A stretch of DNA of 64,000 nt from contig NW_011887298.1 in NCBI RefSeq assembly GCF_000151315.2, positions 1,399,695 to 1,463,694 of the forward strand, in the 5' to 3' direction. Both the position numbers and the translations under genes were made by a program. The DNA comes from Capsaspora owczarzaki ATCC 30864. Its lineage: Eukaryota > Opisthokonta > Filasterea. Of the stretch, positions 58,103-64,000 are shown one piece after another (position 1 is the first letter of the stretch; every line of letters starts with the position of its first letter). Under the pieces are notes generated by a model. The model had not been told where the DNA came from. It searched no databases and saw only the letters and a program-made list of their open reading frames with translations.

Positions 58103-61100
58103 TTAATTTCCAAGCGTGTTCTGATTGACCTTGATCCATCCTCCAAACCAGGATTGCTGCCCAGAAAGAAACGAAAAGAGCAAAAGCACGAACAGTGAGT
58201 GAAACGAGCTTGCCCTCCATGCAACTTGCAACCGACCCCTCTCTCTGCCTACTACACTCACCTTGGACTTTAACGACTCATTGACAGTGTCCAACTGCTT
58301 CGGGGTGAACTTGAGAATCGTTGCAAGCGCGTTGACGAGGTAGGTGGACTCGTTCGGCGAGGATGTCGACAGAGCCTTGATGACAACGTATTTGAGGTAC
58401 TCGAGCTCCTCTTGGCTGAGCTGGAAGCCAGGGATGGATGGCATGCTTGGCAAGCTGGGTGCTGCCGCTGCAGGCTGGGGGCTTGAAGGCTCGTTCGTCG
58501 CCAATCCTGTGAGGTTGACAACCGACACACCTGGAGAGCTGCCATTCGACAGCACTGGCGAGTCGTCAGACTGAGCTGCTTGGCCGGAAGGTGGAGGCAC
58601 GGAGCCGGATTTCTATCGCACAAAAAACCACAAAGCAGAGCGGAATTCAACAAAACAGGAAAAAAACAAGTCAAATCTTTGGAGCAACAGAAAGACCTGC
58701 AAATCCTGCAAAGATTGGCTTACCCCCAAACCCTTCTGGAGCATTCGCTTGAGATCGGCAATGTGCTGAGCTTGAAGCTTGGCTTGCCTCTGAGCGTCAA
58801 CCGTTTGGTCTTGCAGCTTGTCCTCGAGCTCCGTCTTGCTGGTTGTCAAGGCGGCAATGGTTTCGCGAAGCTCCGTCACTTGGGCAGTTTGGCGCGCATC
58901 GTCGGCATTCTTTTGTTCGTCGCCTTCGCGCTTGAGACGCTCGACTTCCAACTCGCGCTCGCGACGCAGGGCAACGACGTTGTCTTCCAGCATGCTCAAC
59001 TTGGACGACAGCGTGACAATCTCGGCGGCTTTGGCCTCGAGAGCAGCCTCGTTTTCGTTGATGCGATCGTTCAGTGTCAGGACGAGCGCTTCCTTGGCAG
59101 CGAGGGTGCCCGACTGAACGGCAGTGGACTCCTCGAGTGCTTCACGCGCCGTCTCGAGTTCTCGCTGACGAGCCGTCGCAGCAGCGAGTGCCTCTTGCAG
59201 AGCATTGGCGCGAAGCTCACGCTCCACACTACGACCCTCCAAATCGCGCAACTCGCTGTCTTTCATGGACAGGAGCGTCTCGAGCTCCTCTGCACGCGCC
59301 TCCACGGCGGTCGCCGACTGTTCCGTGCCTCGGGCGCGATCCTCCAGTGTGGACAGCGTTCGCTTGGCCACCTGCAGTTGCTCGCTGAGCTCGGCCACCT
59401 TGGCGGCACTTGTTGCGAGTTGTTCGTGCGCTTCGGTCTGTAGTTTGCGCAGCAACACAGAGCAAAAACAAACAAAAACAAACAAACAAAAAACAAACAA
59501 ACAAACAAACAAACAAACAACAAACAAACAAAAAAAAAAAAAAAAAAGAGGATGAGTGAAAATCTAGCAAACGAACAACACAAAATCAACTCCAGCAGCT
59601 CTCAACAATGCAATGACGCCTTACCAACTCGGCGTTGCGCTTCTCGAGCTCTTGGTTGGCCGATCGGCTCAACTGCTGATCGGCGGCAGATTGCGCTTGG
59701 AGCTGGGCAATTTGATCCGACGATGCCGAGCGTTCAGCGTGGAGACGCTCAATTTGAGCGAGGGTGGCGTTGAGGCGAGTGGTCTTGTCCGAGAGCTCGG
59801 TCGCAGCTGCAGTGCTGCGCTCGTCCATCGATGCTGTGGCGGCAGCAAGGCTCTCTTGCAATCGCTCAATGGTCGAAAGCGAGGTGGCCTTCAAGTCCTC
59901 CAGCTCGGCGTGCTTGGCTTGAGCGAGCTCTTGCTGGGTGCGGACGTCAGCTTGCGCTTCGCCGAGCAAAAGACGGGCAGACGCGAGGTCTGCGGTGCGG
60001 CTCTCAAGTTCCTTGGCGCTAGTTTCCATCTCTTCCTTGTTAGCCTTGAGCTTGGCGATGGCACGCTTGAACTTGTCCGTGACGACTGCGAGCTCACTTT
60101 CCTTCTCGCTCGCGCTGGAGGACGCCAGCCGGGTTGCATCCTGGAGCGCGTCATTGCTGTCCTTGAGCTCCGAGGCAAGTTTGTCGCGCTCAGAGCGCAG
60201 CGATTCCAGTTCTTGTCGGGCTGCATCCAACTGCGTGCGACCAGCAGTGAGCTCGAGAAGGGTAGCGTCGCGTTCTGCTGTCAGCTGTTGCACCACAGAC
60301 GATTGCTCGCTGGAGGCGCGGGCCAAATCCGCAGACGAGGTTTCCGCCTGGGCCTGGAGTTCAAGAACCTGCTGCGAGAGCGCTGCCGACTCTGCAGCAG
60401 CAGTAGCCAACTGTGCTTGACACTCTTGCAGGCGGGTAGTCGCTGCTTCCTGCTCTGCTTTCGCGCCCTGCACCTCGGCAAGCAGGCGGTTGACGGCCTC
60501 GTCTCGCTCGGCAGTCATGGCGGTCTGCTGGTCGGCGATAGCGTGCTGGTGTCGCTCGTTGAGCTCGTTGCGCTCTGTCGTCATCGTTTCCACCAACGCC
60601 CTTGCCTCAAGGAGCTGTTCGTTCGCAGTCCGCAGCGAGTCGTGCAAATCAAGCGTCTCTGACTTCAACTGAGCAGCACCTTGCTCTGCTTCAGCCAATC
60701 GCAGCGCCAGACTCTCGTTATCTACTCGAAGCTGGGACACGCCACCAGCCTCCTGGGCGATCTGCGACTGGCTCTGCAACAGTTCTTCGCGTGCGCGCTG
60801 CAGCTCTGCGGTCAATTGAGCCACTTGGGTCGCGTCTGCGGCCTGCTGCTGCTCGAGTTCTTGAATTTTCTGGCTTGACGCCACGGCACCTTGCTGCAGA
60901 GTGGCCAACGACGCTTCAGCGGATGCCTGCTCGGCTGCGCGCTCGGCGGCCAGCGCGCTCAATTCTTGAATGTGTGCTGCACGCATTTCGTCCAAAGCTT
61001 GCTCGTGGGTGGCTGTGTTGGATTGCGAGTTTGCCTTCAGCTCGGCGACCAGCGCGGTGTGGCTGGCGAGCACGGATTCGAGCTCTGTGGCATGCTGCTG

Positions 61101-64000
61101 CGCAAGCTCTACTCGGAGGGCCTGGACTTGTTCCACCACGTCCTTCTCGCGACCAACTTGAGCGTTCTCGAGGGCCTGTCGGTGGAGGTCTGCAAGCTGT
61201 TGCAGTTCTTCAGCGTGATGGCTGACTGCAGCCGCGTGCTCGCGCTGAAGCCCTTCAATGTCGGCATTCAGGCGCTGGACTGTCGCATCGTGTTGCTCAG
61301 ATGCACGGGTGGCAGCAGCGGCAGTCGTTTCAGACAGTTGGCGCTCGCGGGTGACGCTCTCGTTCAACTGACGTGTCACTTCGGCCACTTGCTGGCGAAG
61401 TTCGCCGACCTTTTGCTCCATCTGCTCTCGCTCGCTGGCCGCGGCTTGCGCAACCGCGTCACCGGACTGCTCAATTTGACGAACGAGCGCATCCGCACGC
61501 TCTTGCGATGCCAGCAGGTCAGCGCGTAGGGCCTCGGCATCGGCAGACGCTCCGACCAAACGCTGCTCGGCTTCTTGGAGACGAGTGCGCGAGTCGTCGG
61601 CGTCTTTCTGCCGTGCTGCCTCGCCGTCGGAGACTTGCGCCTGCAGTTGATCGATTTGCGCCTTTTGGGCGTCATACCGTCGCTTCAACTCCTCGGCATT
61701 CCGTTTCAAATTGGCAAACTTGGTCTTTCGTTCGGCATCTTCTTCGCGCAGCTGGGTCAGCGCAGTCTCATGGGTAGCCGCGTTGGCAGACGCTGTGTCG
61801 AGTTGCTGCTGCAGCGATGCGATTGTTTGCGAGAGGGTTTGCCTTTCGGTAGCGTGATCGGCCGTCGACGCTTGGTGTTGTGTGGTGAGAGCGTCGTGCT
61901 CGGCGCGGTGGACATCGAGTTGCTGCCGGGTTTCGTCCAGTTGTTGCGAAACGCGCTGAACGTCGGCTTGAGCGGCCAGCTTTGCATCGCGCTCGGCGCT
62001 CTCGGCATCTCGCAGCGCATTGCACTCTGTTGTTGCTTGCTCAAGCTGAGCTGATAGCTGAGCCAACGTCGCCGACTTCTCCGACAGTTCAGACCGCAGA
62101 TTGTCGCTATCGGATGCAGCGCCCGATGCCAAACGTTCACGCTCTGTGACTTCGGATGCAAGCTGCTGTTGGAGGGTGGCCAGGTCGGTGGCCAAACCGC
62201 CCGCTTTGGCTTCCAGCTGATCCCGTGCCAACAAAGCCGATGCCAGCTCGTCGGCGGAGGCAGCGCGAGCGTTGCCTGCCAGTTCCAGTTCACGTTGAGT
62301 ATCTGAGGCTGCGGCCTTGGCTGCTGCGCACTCCTGTGCGAGCGACTCGAGCTGAGTTCGGGCCTCGGCTAGCTGCTGCTGCAATTGCGCGGTCGCAGCT
62401 CCATTCGCATCGGAGGATTGAGCGATATCGGCAAGCAGAGAGTTGTGTGCGTTCGTCAGCTCGACAAGCTTGGCTTGCGCTTGTTGGGCAGCTTGCGTCT
62501 CCTGGGCAAGTTGGCTTTGCACGCTCGCCAACGAGTCCAAGGCTTGCTGTTTGCCCTGTTGTGCTTCTTCCAGCGAGGCCTGCAGTTGTGACGCGCGGGT
62601 CTCTGCTTGGTCTGCCGAGGCCTTTGATGATTCCAGATGCTCGTGAAGCTTGGCCTGAGAAGTAGCCAACTCCTGCGCAAGCTCAGCGCGCAGTTGCGTC
62701 AGAGAAGCTGAATGCTGCTCAGCCATTGTTTGTTCCGTTGCTTGGCGCACCTCCGCCAGCTGGGTCTGGGCAAGCGAGGCCTGCTGTTCCAAATCTGCGC
62801 GAAGCTGAGCGATGGTCGTCAGAGCACTCTCACCATCGTGCTTGTCTTGCGCGGCCGCCTTGCGCTCCTCCTCGAGCTGATGGGTCACCTCCGCCAACTG
62901 GGTTTGAGCATGCGAGGCTTGCTGTTCCAAATCTGCGCGAAGCTGAGCGATGGTGGCCAGAGCACTCTCAACCTCGTGCTTGTCTTGCGCGGCCGCCTTG
63001 CGCTCCTCGTCCAGTTGACGGGTCAAAGTTGCGTAGTCCTCGGTTGACTTGTCCAGCATCGCTTGCAGCTCTTGGTGCTTTGCTCGCCAGTCTCGCTCGA
63101 GCTGCTCAATTTGCGTCTGGTGGGTTGCTTGAAGCGCTGCCGTGATCTGCTCTTCCGAGACTTGCGGAGAAGCAGTCTGGCTCGCGCTAGCTGCAATCGC
63201 TTCCAATTCTTGGATCCGCGCGCCCTGCTTTGCGGTTGCTGCTGCGTTTTGCTCACGAATCTGCTCGAGCTGAGCATGGAGATGGGCGAGTTCGCCCTCG
63301 TTGGTCTCTCGGATGCCCGTGAGCGACGCTACTTGCTGCTCCTTGGCTGCAAGTTGCTGCTGCAGCAAGACCGCCTGCTGCTCGCGCGCTTGCTCTGTGC
63401 TCTTCAACTGCGCGAGATCCAATTCACGGGACTCGAGCTTGGCGCCAATCTCCTGCTGCACCTTGGTCGCGTCGGCCAGCTGCTGGTCGAGACGAGCGAC
63501 TTGCGCCGCCTTCTGAGCGAGCTCTGCTTCACGAGCAGACGCTGCGATTGTCGCTGAAGCGGCGGCCTCCAATGCAGAGTTGAGCTCGGCCTCACGGGCA
63601 GCGAGTTCGCTCTGGAAGTTTGTCGCAAGGGACTGCTTTGCCAGCGCGTCGAGGCGCTTCTCCTCGTTGAGCTCGCGCACCCTGCGTGCTGCAGCGTCCT
63701 GCTGCGCTTCGAGTTGCTTTTCGAGCTTTTCCAGTGCAATCTTGCTGGCTTCGTCGGCCGAGGAGCGCTCGGTGACCTTGGCGGTGAGCGCTTCCTTCTC
63801 GGCCTTGAGCTCCTTGCATGTCGCCCACAGCGTCTTGAGCTTGCCTTCGTACGCCTTGAGCTTCTCTGCCTTGAGCTGGTACGCCTGCACGAGCTCTGCG
63901 CGCGACATGCTCTCCGGGTTGGCCGAAGCAGCGAGGGCGGCGGTGGTCTGCTTGCCGTCCTCGCCCTCCGCCGTCCCAACGCTGGAGTCTGCTGCTGCTG
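58103..64000 (-). CDS. GRIP-domain golgin, 5' end off the window
   Basis: Visible exons: 59625-64000 (continues past the right edge), 58724-59437, 58262-58612, 58103-58156; at least 1830 residues. Nearly all is Gln/Ala/Glu-rich coiled coil. The N-terminal visible part (MSRAELVQAYQLKAEKLKAY, KTLWATCKELKAEKEAL) resembles the start of golgin coils, and the frame is open upstream of that Met to the window edge. After a Pro/Ser linker the C-terminus holds a GRIP domain (SQEELEYLKYVVIKAL, NALATILKFTPKQLDTVNES) and a final short exon ending QSWFGGWIKVNQNTLGN. GRIP domains dock on trans-Golgi Arl1-GTP, with the coil as tether; this role is family knowledge. Two 41-residue-like repeats around 62700-63020 are nearly identical, suggesting internal duplication. 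Confidence 0.88.

Overview
The window is nuclear DNA from an intron-rich, gene-dense eukaryote. Genes sit on both strands with short spacers, most carry small spliceosomal introns (GT-AG, plus two apparent GC-AG), and simple repeats are abundant. The gene content points to a unicellular relative of animals (holozoan protist). It includes a bona fide tyrosine kinase, a transmembrane LRR receptor with a tyrosine-motif tail, a Rabex-5-like VPS9 protein, an F-BAR/C1/SH3 protein, a myotubularin pseudophosphatase, DNA ligase IV and a GRIP golgin. A Capsaspora-like filasterean would fit, but the species is an inference. All exon borders were read by eye. Where I list a full exon set, the phases agree and the CDS length is a multiple of three; single borders could still be off by a few bases.

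Layout from left to right. 1-2848 has no supportable gene. 2849-5232 (+) is an LRR receptor. 5409-6756 (-) is a protein with two globin domains. 7739-11602 (-) is an intracellular LRR-tyrosine kinase with huge microsatellites in its introns. 12522-14290 (+) is a Rabex-5-like GEF, 14467-16559 (-) PCID2, 16731-19349 (-) a coiled-coil protein, 19723-22524 (+) a ZIP metal transporter. 22821-26457 (-) is a Sec14/CRAL-TRIO protein with about 45 copies of a 10-residue repeat. 26629-27818 (-) is RPB6, 28467-30131 (+) a Ser-rich protein with a possible PP1 docking site. 30468-34418 (-) is a Bzz1/FCHSD-like F-BAR protein, followed by two small hypothetical ORFs. 35370-38131 (-) is an LRR-TKL kinase-RING fusion. 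39019-39990 (-) is a broken PIF1-like helicase piece. 40964-46960 (+) is a full-size PDR-type ABCG transporter, 47541-49025 (+) eEF1B, 49434-53659 (+) a dead myotubularin with GRAM and PH domains, 53792-58012 (+) DNA ligase IV, and 58103-64000 (-) a GRIP-domain golgin running off the right edge.

Functional themes. Three genes build a signalling picture: a surface LRR receptor whose tail carries six tyrosine motifs, and two soluble LRR-kinases that share one architecture (short N-terminal helix, a run of 28-residue LRRs each encoded by one 84-nt exon in the same phase, then a kinase exon) but end in different enzymes (tyrosine kinase versus TKL kinase plus RING). A second set serves membrane traffic: Rabex-5-like GEF, F-BAR protein, Sec14 protein, myotubularin and golgin. 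The rest is core machinery: RPB6, eEF1B, PCID2, LIG4. I consider the pair of modular LRR-kinases, one of which is visibly still expanding by tandem duplication of two-exon blocks, the most novel content.
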